From assembly GCF_019798055.1 (NCBI RefSeq), contig NZ_JAHOPH010000023.1, positions 1 through 58,634 on the forward strand: a DNA stretch of 58,634 nt, in the 5' to 3' direction. Shown here one piece after another: positions 42,997-52,427 of the stretch (its first letter is position 1; each line of letters begins with the position of its first letter). The notes beneath the pieces were generated by a model. It was not told the origin of the DNA. It was given only the letters and a program-made list of their open reading frames with translations, and made no database searches. A program made the position numbers and the translations under genes. Source of the stretch: Salsipaludibacter albus. GTDB taxonomy: Bacteria; Actinomycetota; Nitriliruptoria; Nitriliruptorales; Nitriliruptoraceae.

Positions 42997-44273
42997 GCCC
43001 TGCCGATCCCGGCCGGGCCGAGGCCGGCCCGTCCCCACGGGCCGCGATCGTGTCGGTCGGCACCGAGATCGTGGGCGGCGACCAGGTCGACACGAACGCC
43101 GCCTGGCTGGCCCGCCGCCTGCGGAGCCTGGGCGTGCGTCCCCGCCTGACCGTGGCCGTGTCCGACGATCTCGACGAACTGGTCGACGGCCTCGAGCTCG
43201 CACTGGCGCGGGCCGACGTGGTCGTGGTCGGTGGCGGACTGGGCCCGACGTCCGACGACCGCACCCGGGAGGCCGTGGCGCAGGTCACCGGCCGCGCGTT
43301 GTCCCGCCGCCCGGAGCTGGTCGAGGCGATCGAGGACCGGTTCGCGTCCTTCGACCGACGCATGCCACCCAGCAACCGGGTGCAGGCCGACCTGCCCGAG
43401 GGCGCGGTGGCGATGCCCCCGGTCGGCACGGCCCCGGGCTTCTCCTTGTCGATCGACGAGGTCGACCTGCACGTCCTGCCCGGCGTGCCGTGGGAGCTGC
43501 GCGCCCTGTTCGATCGCCACGTGGCCGACCCGGTGGCCGCCCGGTCCGGTGGGCGGCGCGAGCTGACCCGGGTCGTGCACGTCGCGGGCCTGGGCGAGTC
43601 CGACGTGGCCGAGGCCCTGGCCGACGTCGAGGCCGCTGCCGTGGCCGACCACGTCGAGGTGGCCTACCTGGCGACCAGGGGTGGGATCCGGGTCCGGTTC
43701 ACCGCCGCCGGGCACGATCGCGACGACGTCGCCGCACGGGCCGGCGCCGCGGTCGATGCCGCGGTCGGCGTGCTCGGCACGGCCGTGGTCGGGTTGGACC
43801 ACGACGGGCTGGAGGTCGCGGTGGTCCGGGCCCTCGAGGCTGCCGGGCGGACGGTCGCCGTGGCGGAATCGGCGACCGGGGGACTGGTGCTGACCCGCCT
43901 GACCGACGTCCCGGGCGTGTCGGCGGTGCTGCGGGGCGGGGCAGTGGTCTACGCGACCGAGACCAAGGCCACGGTGGCCGGGATCGATCCGGCGCTGCTG
44001 GACGCACACCCCGCCGTGTCCGAGCCCGTGACCGAGGCGCTGGCCGTCGCGGTCCGCGCGCGCTTCGGGGCGGACCTGGGCGTGGCGACCACGGCCGTGG
44101 CCGGCCCCGACGAACAGGACGGGGTGGCCGTCGGAACGGCCGTGTGGGCCGTCGCCGACGAACACGGCAGCGCGGTCTGGTCGCGCCACCTGCCGGGGGA
44201 CCGGTCCGCGGTCCGCGACCGGCTGGCCAGCGCCGCGATCGACGCGATCCGGCGGCGCCTGGCGTCGTCGTGA
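42993..44273 (+). CDS. cinA: CinA-family protein
   Basis: A 426-residue protein. The N-terminal molybdopterin-binding-like domain (AAIVSVGTEIVGGDQVDTNAAWLARRL, VVVVGGGLGPTSDDRTREA) joins a C-terminal nicotinamide-nucleotide amidase domain (VAESATGGLVLTRLTDVPGVSAVLRGGAVVY, AVAGPDEQDGVAVGTAVWAV). This is the usual two-domain CinA, involved in NMN/ADP-ribose turnover; its common position beside recA gave the 'competence/damage-inducible' name. The tail motif GPDEQDGV departs slightly from the usual GPxGGTxxKPVG. It is coupled to pgsA and to the next gene by overlapping start and stop codons. Confidence 0.92.
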   Translation: MSPADPGRAEAGPSPRAAIVSVGTEIVGGDQVDTNAAWLARRLRSLGVRPRLTVAVSDDLDELVDGLELALARADVVVVGGGLGPTSDDRTREAVAQVTGRALSRRPELVEAIEDRFASFDRRMPPSNRVQADLPEGAVAMPPVGTAPGFSLSIDEVDLHVLPGVPWELRALFDRHVADPVAARSGGRRELTRVVHVAGLGESDVAEALADVEAAAVADHVEVAYLATRGGIRVRFTAAGHDRDDVAARAGAAVDAAVGVLGTAVVGLDHDGLEVAVVRALEAAGRTVAVAESATGGLVLTRLTDVPGVSAVLRGGAVVYATETKATVAGIDPALLDAHPAVSEPVTEALAVAVRARFGADLGVATTAVAGPDEQDGVAVGTAVWAVADEHGSAVWSRHLPGDRSAVRDRLASAAIDAIRRRLASS

Positions 44274-44902
44274 CCACCGGGGCAGACGAGCAGCACACGA
44301 TGTTCGTCGCCCTCGACGTGCCCGGTCCGACCGTCGCCGAGGTGCGAGCGCGACTCGGCGACCTGCCCGTCCGGGTGGACGCGACGTGGACGCGTCCGGA
44401 CGGCTGGCACGTCACCCTGGCCTGGCTCGACCGGCTCGACCGCGAGCTGGTCCGGCGGGTCGCCGGGATCATCGGCCGGACCGTCGCCGACGTGGTCGTC
44501 GGTGGCCTCCACGGCCCGGTCGCGGGACCGGCCGGCGTCGGCGACGCCGTGCTGGGGCCACCGGTCCGGCTGGGACGGGCCGTCGCGCTCCGGGTCGAGG
44601 TTCCGCCACTGCTGGACACCCTGCAGACAACGCTGGCCGAACGACTGGCAGCCCTCGACGAGCGCCTGTCCGAGCGTGCCCGGGACGCGCTCGCGCGGCC
44701 GTGGCGTCCCCACCTCACCGTGGCGCGGGCACGCCGGGGCACGGGGCCGCAAGGTCTCCACCGGGCCGTCCGCGCCGCCTGGGACGACGCGCCGGACGAC
44801 CCGGTCGGGTGGCGGCCCGACACGGTGGGGCTGTACGCCTCCCACACCGGCGACGGACCGGCCCACTACGTCCAGCGAGACGGCTGGGCGCTGCGCGTGT
44901 GA
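44270..44902 (+). CDS. thpR: RNA 2',3'-cyclic phosphodiesterase (2H family)
   Basis: A 210-residue 2H phosphoesterase. The two catalytic HxT motifs are HVTLAW (about residue 46) and HLTVAR (about 148), and the opening TMFVALDVPGP is typical. Members hydrolyse 2',3'-cyclic phosphates at RNA ends and can ligate tRNA halves in vitro. GTG 44270 overlaps the cinA stop by four bases. The length is normal. It ends 10 bp before the stop of the convergent exonuclease-acetyltransferase gene. Confidence 0.88.
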   Translation: MTTGADEQHTMFVALDVPGPTVAEVRARLGDLPVRVDATWTRPDGWHVTLAWLDRLDRELVRRVAGIIGRTVADVVVGGLHGPVAGPAGVGDAVLGPPVRLGRAVALRVEVPPLLDTLQTTLAERLAALDERLSERARDALARPWRPHLTVARARRGTGPQGLHRAVRAAWDDAPDDPVGWRPDTVGLYASHTGDGPAHYVQRDGWALRV

Positions 44903-44911
44903 CCGGCCGGC

Positions 44912-45970
44912 TCAGGCCGCCCCGTCACCGTCGTCGGGCCCGGGTGCGGGTCGGACCCACACGACCTCCTCGTCGTCGCGTTCGTCGGTCGGGTGGAAGT
45001 CGAGCGACCGCCACATCCGCTGGGCGGTGTGGTTGTCCGGGTGCACCGTGAGCCGGACCTCGCGATCGACCAGGCGGTCCAGCAGCGCCCGGGCCGCGGC
45101 GGACCCGAACCCCCGTCCCTGGTGTCGCCGGTCGATGACCAGTCCGCCGATCCAGTCGACGTCGTCCGCGGGGTCGTCCATGGCCTCGGTGGCGTACATC
45201 ACGTGGCCGACGACGTGGCCCTCGAACACGATCCCCAGCGAGTGCCACTCGCTGCGGTCGGCAAGCAGCAGGTAGCGCGCTGCACTGGGGAACACGAACT
45301 GCTGCTGGTGGGACCGTGGCGCCACGTCGGCCACGTCCCGCCAGTTGCGGTCGGTCACCTCGACGAGGTCGACCCGGGGTCCGTTCCCGTTGCCCCCGGT
45401 GCGCGGGACGGCGTCGGGCAGCGGCGCACCGTCGGCGCGGAGCTTGGCCAGTCGGTCCCAGACCGCGTCGAACGCCCGCATGGCCTGCTGGGCGTCGTAG
45501 AGGGCGCCGTGGGCGAGGTTGTCGTCGTGCGGCACGCCCAGGGCACGACAGGTCTTTGCCAGCGAGCGTGGTCCCTCCGGCTGGTCCGCGATCAGCGGCA
45601 GGGCCAGCGTGCCGACGTCGATGAGGTGGTGGTCCCAGCTGGGCACCAGCCCGAGCTTGTGGCACATCAGCTCGAGGTGGTGGGCGTCGAAGTCCGGCAC
45701 GGCGCCGACCAGGTGGCCACCGGCCGCGTCCGCCAGCAGCTGGCGCAGCCACACGGTCGCCGGCGTGCGGGGGCGCGGACCGATCCGGTCGTGGTAGTGG
45801 GTCAGCTCGAGCGCGGCGGGCTCGGCACCGTCCAGGGTGTGCTCGGGGAAGAACTGGCGGGTCTCCTCGACCCCGTCCTCGAAGCGCACGATCCAGGCGA
45901 CCTCGGTCAGTTCGTGACGCCGATGGTCCAGGCCAGTGGCCTCGGTGTCGATGAAGACGAATCGTGGCAT
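44912..45970 (-). CDS. DEDDh exonuclease-GNAT acetyltransferase fusion
   Basis: A 352-residue protein with two unrelated domains. Residues 1-170 form a DnaQ-like 3'-5' exonuclease: VFIDTEATGL carries the first Asp-Glu pair, GAVPDFDAHHLELM the second Asp, and HGALYDAQQAM the catalytic His and last Asp. After a Gly/Asn linker, residues 195-352 form a GNAT acetyltransferase: WIGGLVIDRRHQGRGFGSAAARALL binds acetyl-CoA, followed by LTVHPDNHTAQRMWRSLDF. One continuous frame with no frameshift was read. The MPRFVFIDTE start at 45970 fits the exonuclease family. Substrates of both halves are unknown. It is transcribed away from recA. Confidence 0.85.
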   Translation of the reverse strand: MPRFVFIDTEATGLDHRRHELTEVAWIVRFEDGVEETRQFFPEHTLDGAEPAALELTHYHDRIGPRPRTPATVWLRQLLADAAGGHLVGAVPDFDAHHLELMCHKLGLVPSWDHHLIDVGTLALPLIADQPEGPRSLAKTCRALGVPHDDNLAHGALYDAQQAMRAFDAVWDRLAKLRADGAPLPDAVPRTGGNGNGPRVDLVEVTDRNWRDVADVAPRSHQQQFVFPSAARYLLLADRSEWHSLGIVFEGHVVGHVMYATEAMDDPADDVDWIGGLVIDRRHQGRGFGSAAARALLDRLVDREVRLTVHPDNHTAQRMWRSLDFHPTDERDDEEVVWVRPAPGPDDGDGAA

Positions 45971-46068
45971 TGCGGCATCCGACGGTGGAGTTCGTGGCGA
46001 GGCTATCCAGCCATCCGTGGGGATCGCCGGTTCGTGCTCGGCCTGTGGACGACGACGTGGTTGCGGGA

Positions 46069-46107
46069 CGAACGCCTGTTCGACTACGCTTCTCGAACAG
46101 GCGTTCG
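46069..46107. promoter_or_regulatory. Twin LexA boxes forming a perfect inverted repeat before recA
   Basis: CGAACGCCTGTTCG (46069-46082) and CGAACAGGCGTTCG (46094-46107) each fit the actinobacterial LexA box CGAACNNNNGTTCG. They are exact reverse complements, separated by 11 bp. They lie 148 bp before recA and 99 bp upstream of the divergent exonuclease fusion gene. Confidence 0.85.
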
Positions 46108-46254
46108 CCACCAGCGTCCGCCCGCTCCGTTTCCCCAAGCCGGCAATGCCTCCACCGGCCTGTCGCAGCCAGACCGTACGGTGCTGACCGACGAGCTCGA
46201 CCCACCCGCCCGCTCCCGTCCTGAACACCGTCGCCCCGCACGCAAGGAAGCCAC

Positions 46255-47295
46255 ATGGACCGCCAGAAGTCCCTCCAGGCCGCCCTGGCCTCGATCGAGA
46301 AGCAGTTCGGCAAGGGCTCGGTGATGAAGTTGGGCGACGACGACCGTCCGCTGATCCCCGCGATCCCCACCGGCGCACTGTCGCTGGACGTCGCCCTGGG
46401 GGTCGGCGGGTTGCCCCGCGGCCGGGTGTGCGAGATCTACGGACCGGAGAGCTCCGGCAAGACCACCGTGGCCCTGCACGTGATCGCCGAGGCCCAGAAG
46501 GCCGGGGGCATCGCCGCCTTCATCGACGCCGAGCACGCCCTGGATCCGTCCTACGCCCGGGCGCTGGGCGTCGACATCGACGAGCTGCTGGTCTCCCAGC
46601 CCGACACCGGGGAGCAGGCGCTCGAGATCGCGGACATGCTGATCCGCTCCAGCGCGGTCGACATCCTCGTCATCGACTCGGTCGCGGCCCTGACCCCTCG
46701 GGCCGAGATCGAGGGCGAGATGGGTGACACCCACGTCGGCCTGCAGGCCCGCCTGATGTCCCAGGCCCTGCGCAAGCTGGCCGGGTCGTTGAACAAGTCC
46801 CAGACCTGCGCGGTGTTCATCAACCAGATCCGCGAGAAGATCGGGGTCATGTTCGGCTCGCCGGAGACCACGCCGGGTGGCCGGGCGCTGAAGTTCTACT
46901 CGTCGGTGCGCCTGGACGTGCGTCGGATCGAGTCGCTCAAGGACGGCACCGACATCGTCGGGAACAAGGTCCGGGTCAAGGTCGTCAAGAACAAGGTCGC
47001 CCCGCCGTTCCGCAAGGCGGAGTTCGACATCATGTACGGCGAGGGCATCTCCAAGGAGGGCTCGCTGATCGACATCGGCGTCGAGGAGGGCCTCATCCGC
47101 AAGGCGGGTGCCTGGTACACCTACGACGGCGAGCAGCTCGGCCAGGGACGCGAGAACGCCCGCTCCTTCCTCAAGGAGCACGTCGACATCGCCGAGGAGA
47201 TCGAGCGCCTCGTCAAGCAGAAGCTCGGCATCATCCCGTCCGACGACCCCGAGGACGACGTCGCCGACGACTCCGACGAGGGTGATGACGAGTGA
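46255..47295 (+). CDS. recA: Recombinase RecA
   Basis: A 346-residue ATP-dependent strand-exchange protein and LexA co-protease. Walker A GPESSGKT is at 63-70; [54 protein letters not shown] and the L2 loop [32 protein letters not shown] are canonical. The tail is acidic. Length is normal and there is no intein. The downstream recX starts at GTG 47292, overlapping the recA stop by four bases. Control by LexA is indicated by the twin boxes upstream. Confidence 0.97.
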   Translation: MDRQKSLQAALASIEKQFGKGSVMKLGDDDRPLIPAIPTGALSLDVALGVGGLPRGRVCEIYGPESSGKTTVALHVIAEAQKAGGIAAFIDAEHALDPSYARALGVDIDELLVSQPDTGEQALEIADMLIRSSAVDILVIDSVAALTPRAEIEGEMGDTHVGLQARLMSQALRKLAGSLNKSQTCAVFINQIREKIGVMFGSPETTPGGRALKFYSSVRLDVRRIESLKDGTDIVGNKVRVKVVKNKVAPPFRKAEFDIMYGEGISKEGSLIDIGVEEGLIRKAGAWYTYDGEQLGQGRENARSFLKEHVDIAEEIERLVKQKLGIIPSDDPEDDVADDSDEGDDE

Positions 47296-48122
47296 CCGGC
47301 CAGGGCCACGACGACCTCACGTCCCGCAGCGACGCCGACGTCGCCGACGAGGCCACCCCGTTCCGCTCGGCCGAGCAGTGGCTCGCCGAGCGCGGGATCG
47401 AGCCCCAGCCGATCCGGGTCGACCCCGGCTCCGGCGACGATGCCTCCGACGGCCCGCCCGCTCCCGCAGACCGTCCGCCACCCAGCGCCCGCGAGGCTGC
47501 CCAGCTCGCCACCGAGGCGCCGGCGACCATCCCGGGCCACGGCCACGACCCCGCGTCCGAGGTCCCGGGTGCGGACGGCACGGACACGGACCTGGAGTCC
47601 GACGCCGCGGAACCGCGCGAACCCGGTCCGCTGATGGACGAGGTCAGCCGTGCCGTCGCGTTCATCCAGCGATCCACCGCGCGCACGCCGGCATCGACCG
47701 GCCGCCTGGAGCGCAAGCTGCGGGATCGTGACGTGCCTGCCGCCGCGATCCCCCTCGCACTGCAGGACGCGGCCGAGCAGGGCCTGGTCGACGACCGGGC
47801 CTATGCCGCCGCACTGGTTGCCGAGGGTCGCGAGAAGGGGCATGCGCCGCGCCGGCTGCGGGCCGACCTGCGCACGCGTGAACTGCCCGAGGACGTGATC
47901 GAGACGGCCCTGGGCGAGGTGCGCGACCGTGACCCGGAAGCCGTCGCCTTCGACGTGGCCCAGCGCAAGGCCCGGTCCTACCGCGACCTCGACGCCGAGA
48001 AGGCCTTCCGTCGCCTGGTCGCCTACCTGGCGCGCCGCGGCCACAACGAGCACGTGGCCCGCAAGGTCGCGCGCCAGGTCGTGTTCGACGACCGCGAGGA
48101 CGACCGCGTCGCCGGCCACTGA
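47292..48122 (+). CDS. recX: Regulatory protein RecX with N-terminal extension
   Basis: A 276-residue modulator of RecA filaments. The last 150 residues carry three-helix RecX repeats ([77 protein letters not shown]). The first 115 are low-complexity, rich in Asp, Pro, Ala and Glu, except for a short motif [19 protein letters not shown] near residue 25. Typical RecX is 150-200 residues. GTG start coupled to recA (GTGA). Confidence 0.9.
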   Translation: MTGQGHDDLTSRSDADVADEATPFRSAEQWLAERGIEPQPIRVDPGSGDDASDGPPAPADRPPPSAREAAQLATEAPATIPGHGHDPASEVPGADGTDTDLESDAAEPREPGPLMDEVSRAVAFIQRSTARTPASTGRLERKLRDRDVPAAAIPLALQDAAEQGLVDDRAYAAALVAEGREKGHAPRRLRADLRTRELPEDVIETALGEVRDRDPEAVAFDVAQRKARSYRDLDAEKAFRRLVAYLARRGHNEHVARKVARQVVFDDREDDRVAGH

Positions 48123-48160
48123 TCCGTCGCGGGACCCGTGCGCCGAGCGGCATCACGTCC

Positions 48161-48166
48161 TAGGGT
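48161..48166 (+). promoter_or_regulatory. TAGGGT -10 box
   Basis: TAGGGT lies 64 bp before the secreted HExxH protein gene, 38 bp after the recX stop. Confidence 0.4.
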
Positions 48167-48230
48167 CGGTCACGTCCGCGTGGGGCACCGGGTCGGGCGC
48201 CCACGAGTCGCCCGCGAGGAGACATCGACC

Positions 48231-49343
48231 ATGAAGCGCACCATCGTCGCCATGCTGGCCAGCGTCCTGCTGGTCGCAACATCCATCAGCGCCGCATCTG
48301 CCGCACCGTCCGACACCGTCGGACCCGACGTGCCGGCCGACGCAGCCGAACGGGTCGCCGCGGTGGACGCGGCGTTGGGCATCGACACGCCCTGGCGTGA
48401 TGCCCTGCAACGCGCGATCGACCCGGCCGACTACGAGTGCGAGGCGACCGAGTTCTACGACTGGATCGACGACCTCCTGGCACGCACGAACCTCGCCGTG
48501 CTCAACACCATCGAGCAGTACGCGGTGTCGGCGTGGCCGACCTACTACACCGCCCTGTTCGACGACGATCCGTCCGACGACACCGTCGGCGTGGACGGCT
48601 CGCAGACCCGCGAGCAGCGCACCCGCCACAAGGACGCCCAGCGCTTCTGGGACGTCCCGACCGACGACGTCCGGCTCCACGGGATGCACGGCGCCGACAT
48701 CGCCGACGATGCCAAGATGGTCCCGACGGTGCAGGCCCTGTTCGGCGTCGGCGCCGGCACGGCCCAGGCAGTCGTCGACTTCGTCCAGGCCCAGATCGAG
48801 GCCGAGCCCACCATCGGCTACGACCACCCCTACTTCACCCTCAACGCCTTCGCGATCGAGGGCGGCGAGATCCTGCCCGGTCTCGTCATCCCGGACAAGA
48901 TCGTGATGGGCGACGGCGTGCTGACCGCACTCGACGAGCTGGGCATCGGCGACAACGGCCCGGACTTCGTCCACGCCCACGAGTTCGCCCACCACGTCCA
49001 GTTCGAGATCGGCGCGTTCGACAGCCCGCTGCCAGCCCCCGAGGCCACGCGCCGCACCGAGTTGATGGCCGACGCGTTCGCGGCCTACAACCTCGCCCAC
49101 GCCCGCGGCGCCACCTTCCAGACCAAGCGCATCACCGAGGCGATCGTCGGGGCCTACGACGTCGGGGACTGCTCGTTCACCAACTCGGGCCACCACGGCA
49201 CCCCCAACCAGCGTGAGGCCGCCGCGACGTGGGGTGCAGGACTGGCACAGGACGCCCGTCCGCAGGGCATGGTCAGCTCGGCCCTCGACCTGTTCGACCG
49301 GTTCGAGGTCCAGCTGCCGATCCTGCTCGAGCCCGATGCCTGA
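48231..49343 (+). CDS. Secreted HExxH metalloprotease-like protein
   Basis: A 370-residue exported protein. The signal peptide (TIVAMLASVLLVATSISAASA) is followed by a mature chain containing DFVHAHEFAHHVQFE, a zincin HExxH motif, and a downstream RRTELMADAFAAYNLAHARG segment whose Glu/Asp may provide the third zinc ligand. GYDHPYFTLNAFAI and DKIVMGDGVL precede it. The overall pattern resembles uncharacterised neutral zinc metallopeptidases of the YpfJ/neutral-zinc type, but the match is partial. GAGGAGA precedes ATG 48231. A TAGGGT box supports its own promoter. Confidence 0.75.
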   Translation: MKRTIVAMLASVLLVATSISAASAAPSDTVGPDVPADAAERVAAVDAALGIDTPWRDALQRAIDPADYECEATEFYDWIDDLLARTNLAVLNTIEQYAVSAWPTYYTALFDDDPSDDTVGVDGSQTREQRTRHKDAQRFWDVPTDDVRLHGMHGADIADDAKMVPTVQALFGVGAGTAQAVVDFVQAQIEAEPTIGYDHPYFTLNAFAIEGGEILPGLVIPDKIVMGDGVLTALDELGIGDNGPDFVHAHEFAHHVQFEIGAFDSPLPAPEATRRTELMADAFAAYNLAHARGATFQTKRITEAIVGAYDVGDCSFTNSGHHGTPNQREAAATWGAGLAQDARPQGMVSSALDLFDRFEVQLPILLEPDA

Positions 49344-49357
49344 CGCACCACCGGCGC

Positions 49358-49363
49358 TAGGAT
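49358..49363 (+). promoter_or_regulatory. TAGGAT -10 box
   Basis: TAGGAT lies 43 bp before the small membrane protein gene at 49407. Confidence 0.4.
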
Positions 49364-49406
49364 CGGCGGCACTCCCACCCGCCCAGATGCAACGTGAGGA
49401 CGACCG

Positions 49407-49685
49407 ATGGACGTGCTGCAGGCGTGGTTGCTGGTGGGCGTGCCCGGGCTCGTGATCGTGGCCGCCCTGTTCGTCGGGCACTCCCGGGTCCGTGCCTACG
49501 CCGGCTACATCCTGCTGGCCGCGATCGTCGGTGTGTTCCTCGCGGTCGACGGCGGCGCGATCTCGGCCGGGATCATCGGCATGGTCGCGGTCGCGCTGGT
49601 CGCCACCTCGCAGGGCTCGCCTGACGAGGCCGACCGTCCCGAGCACCACCAGACCCGGGACCGCTTCACCCACGTCACCGACTGA
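49407..49685 (+). CDS. Small membrane protein
   Basis: A 92-residue protein with three hydrophobic segments (about 5-23, 30-46 and 52-67) and a polar C-terminal tail ([17 protein letters not shown]). No family is recognised; short proteins of this layout are often found next to miaB in actinobacteria. GTGAGGACG lies before ATG 49407. Confidence 0.65.
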   Translation: MDVLQAWLLVGVPGLVIVAALFVGHSRVRAYAGYILLAAIVGVFLAVDGGAISAGIIGMVAVALVATSQGSPDEADRPEHHQTRDRFTHVTD

Positions 49686-49767
49686 CCGCCCGGGGACGGC
49701 GGAGCGCGGGCAGAGGCCACGTCCGGCACACTGGTGCCGCCGCCCGTCCTCGTTCGTTGGTCCCGCC

Positions 49768-51303
49768 ATGCCGCGCACCTACGCCATCCGCACCTTCGGG
49801 TGCCAGATGAACGTGCACGACTCCGAACGTGCCGCGGGCATCCTCGAGACGATGGGCTACCGGCGCACCCCCGAGGTCGACGACGCCGACCTGGTGCTGC
49901 TCAACACCTGCGCCGTCCGGGAGAACGCCGACAACAAGCTGTACGGCACCCTCGGTCACCTCAAGCCGCTCAAGGACGAGCGCGGCACCACGATCGTGGT
50001 CGGTGGGTGCCTGGCCCAGAAGGACGGCGGCACCATCACCGAGCGGGCCCCGTGGGTCGACGTGGTGTACGGCACGCACAACCTCGCCAACCTGCCGTCG
50101 CTGCTGGCCGAGGCGGACTCGTCCGAGCTGCCGGTCCTCGAGCTGGTCGAGGCACTCGAGACGTTCCCGTCCGCCCTGCCCGCCAAGCGCGAGGTCCGCC
50201 ACCATGCCTGGGTGTCGATCTCGGTCGGCTGCAACAACGCATGCACGTTCTGCATCGTCCCGTCGCTGCGGGGCCCGGAGAACTCCCGGCCCGCGGGCGA
50301 CATCCTCGCCGAGGTGCAGGCCCTGGTCGCTGACGGCGTCGTCGAGGTCACCCTGCTCGGCCAGAACGTCAACTCCTACGGACGTGACCTCGACAGCCGC
50401 CCGATGTTCGCCGACCTGCTGCGCGCGATGGGGGAGGTCGACGGCCTCGAACGCGTCCGGTTCACCTCGCCCCATCCCCGGGACTTCACGACCGACGTCC
50501 TCCATGCCATGGCCGAGACCCCCAACGTCTGCGAGCACCTCCACCTGCCGTTGCAGTCCGGCTCCGACCGGGTCCTGCGGGCCATGCGTCGTTCCTACCG
50601 GTCCGAGCGCTTCCTCGACCTCGTCGCCCGGACCCGCGAGCTGCTGCCCGACGCGGCGCTGACCACCGACCTGATCGTGGGCTTCCCGGGCGAGACCGAG
50701 GAGGACTTCGCCGAGACCCTCCGGGTCGTCGAGGCGTCCGGCTTCGACCAGTCCTTCACCTTCCAGTACTCGCCACGCCCGGGCACCCCCGCGGCCGAGA
50801 TGGTCGACGACTTCGTCGCCCCCGAGGTCGTCGCCGATCGCTACCAGCGGCTCGAGGCCTTGACCCGGCGCCTGTCCCACGAGGCCCACGCCCGCCTGGT
50901 CGGCACCACCCAGGAACTGCTGGTCGAGTCCCCCTCCAAGACCGACGACACGCGCCTGTCCGGGCGCACCCGTGGCAACCACCTCGTCCACTTTCCCCGC
51001 GACGTGGCCGGCTCGTCCGACCAGGCCGGCGAGGCCGAGGTGGCGCCCGGCGACCTGGTCGACGTGACGATCGTCGAGGCAGCCACCAACTACGCGATCG
51101 GCAGCACGCCGACGGCGGTGCGGACCACCCCGGCCGGCGACGCGACCCGGCGTGCGCTGGCGCGTGGCGACGGCTGGCAGCTGGGTGCCGACGCCGTGCT
51201 GACCCCGCCGATCGGCGACGCCTTCCCGACCGGTCGCAACGCCGACCCGTCGGTGCCCGCCGAGCGCCGGGGCCGGATCGCCCTGCCCGTCCTGCCCTCC
51301 TGA
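49768..51303 (+). CDS. miaB: tRNA-2-methylthio-N6-dimethylallyladenosine synthase MiaB
   Basis: A 511-residue radical-SAM methylthiotransferase acting on A37 of tRNAs that MiaA has prenylated. The N-terminal cluster Cys are C12 in [21 protein letters not shown] and [10 protein letters not shown]. The radical-SAM triad is [34 protein letters not shown] and [15 protein letters not shown] are family landmarks, and a TRAM domain follows. The C-terminal 60 residues after the TRAM domain are an extension. ATG 49768 gives the standard [15 protein letters not shown]. It precedes miaA, its pathway partner. Confidence 0.95.
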   Translation: MPRTYAIRTFGCQMNVHDSERAAGILETMGYRRTPEVDDADLVLLNTCAVRENADNKLYGTLGHLKPLKDERGTTIVVGGCLAQKDGGTITERAPWVDVVYGTHNLANLPSLLAEADSSELPVLELVEALETFPSALPAKREVRHHAWVSISVGCNNACTFCIVPSLRGPENSRPAGDILAEVQALVADGVVEVTLLGQNVNSYGRDLDSRPMFADLLRAMGEVDGLERVRFTSPHPRDFTTDVLHAMAETPNVCEHLHLPLQSGSDRVLRAMRRSYRSERFLDLVARTRELLPDAALTTDLIVGFPGETEEDFAETLRVVEASGFDQSFTFQYSPRPGTPAAEMVDDFVAPEVVADRYQRLEALTRRLSHEAHARLVGTTQELLVESPSKTDDTRLSGRTRGNHLVHFPRDVAGSSDQAGEAEVAPGDLVDVTIVEAATNYAIGSTPTAVRTTPAGDATRRALARGDGWQLGADAVLTPPIGDAFPTGRNADPSVPAERRGRIALPVLPS

Positions 51304-51376
51304 CCACCCTGCCCGAGATGACCAACCTGCTGGCCAACGCCCTGGCCGCCCCGACCTCGTGACCGCGCAACCCCCA

Positions 51377-51424
51377 TCGAGTGTGCGGCTCGAGGCCACC
51401 GGTGGCCGCAAGGAGCACACTCGA
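51377..51424. repeat. REP-like nested palindrome, copy B
   Basis: Outer arms TCGAGTGTGC (51377-51386) and GCACACTCGA (51415-51424) pair perfectly and enclose GGCCACCGGTGGCC (51394-51407). AAGGA stands before the right arm, as GAGGA does in the copy at 20552. It lies between miaB and miaA. A GTG at 51359 would read through it in frame with miaA. Confidence 0.65.
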
Positions 51425-51439
51425 CGTCCGGGGAGGCGG

Positions 51440-52360
51440 GTGTGGGCGATCGTGGGGCCGACGGCCTCGGGGAAGTCGGCGGCCGCGATGGCTGCTGCCG
51501 CACACGCCGACGGCCTGGTGGTGACCGGCGGACGTGACGTCGAGATCGTGGCGGTCGACGCGTTCACGATCTACCGCGGGTTGGACATCGCCTCGGCCAA
51601 GCCGTCGACCGCGGACCGCGACGCCGTGCCGCACCACCTCGTCGACGTCCTCGACGTGTCCGAGGAGGTGTCGGTGGCACGGTTCCAGGGATGGGCCCGC
51701 CGGGCGATCGCCGAGGTCCACGACCGTGACCGGGTCCCCGTGCTGGTCGGGGGCTCCGGCCTGTACTTCCGGGCCGTCGTGGACGACCTCGAGTTCCCCC
51801 CGACCGACCCGGACGTCCGCGCCGGCCTGGAGGAACGCTGGGCCGACGACCCGCGCGGGGCACACGACGCCGTGGCGGCGGTCGACCCGGACGCCGCGGA
51901 GCGGATCGAGCCCGACAACCTCCGCCGCAGCGTCCGCGCGCTGGAGGTCATGGCGCTGACCGACCGGCCGTGCTCGTCGTTCCGGACCGCCTGGGACGAC
52001 CACGACAGTCGCTACGACCTGGTGGTGGACTACCTCGAGCCGAGCGCCGAGGTGCTGCGCGAGCGGATCGCCACCCGGTCCGAGCGCATGGTGGCGACCG
52101 GCCTGGTCGACGAGGTCGCGGCGCTCGACCGCCATGGCCTGTCGACCACCGCCGTCCAGGGGATCGGCGTGGCCGAGGCGCTCGCCGTGCTCGACGGTGA
52201 ACTCGCCGTCGACGAGCTGGGCGACGCGATCAGCCGGCGGACCTGGAACTACGCTCGCCGGCAGCGCTCGTGGTTCCGCAAGGACCCCCGGTGTCGCGCC
52301 AGCCGGCACCCCTCCGGTGCCGAGCTGCTGGCCGTCCACGGGGTGCTGGAACACCCCTGA
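51440..52360 (+). CDS. miaA: tRNA dimethylallyltransferase MiaA
   Basis: A 306-residue enzyme transferring the dimethylallyl group to A37 of tRNA. WAIVGPTASGKSAAAMA is the P-loop; IVAVDAFTIYRGLDIASAKPS replaces the usual D(S)xQxYxxxDIGTAKP; PHHLVDVLDVSEEVSVARFQ, VLVGGSGLYFRAVVDDL and RRTWNYARRQRSWFRKDPR are conserved. GTG 51440 after GGGAGG gives a normal length; a longer start at 51359 would translate a palindromic repeat. Near the P-loop there is a 15-residue stretch not typical of the family (AAHADGLVVTGGRDVE). Confidence 0.92.
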   Translation: MWAIVGPTASGKSAAAMAAAAHADGLVVTGGRDVEIVAVDAFTIYRGLDIASAKPSTADRDAVPHHLVDVLDVSEEVSVARFQGWARRAIAEVHDRDRVPVLVGGSGLYFRAVVDDLEFPPTDPDVRAGLEERWADDPRGAHDAVAAVDPDAAERIEPDNLRRSVRALEVMALTDRPCSSFRTAWDDHDSRYDLVVDYLEPSAEVLRERIATRSERMVATGLVDEVAALDRHGLSTTAVQGIGVAEALAVLDGELAVDELGDAISRRTWNYARRQRSWFRKDPRCRASRHPSGAELLAVHGVLEHP

Positions 52361-52427
52361 CCGGTCCCGGCGTTGCCGCGACCGAGGCCGTCCCGCCACC
52401 GACCGACCACCCAGCCGAGGCATCCCG

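Noticed and set aside
51359-51439. Longer miaA start
   Set aside because: It would translate the nested palindrome, and the family starts just before the P-loop.
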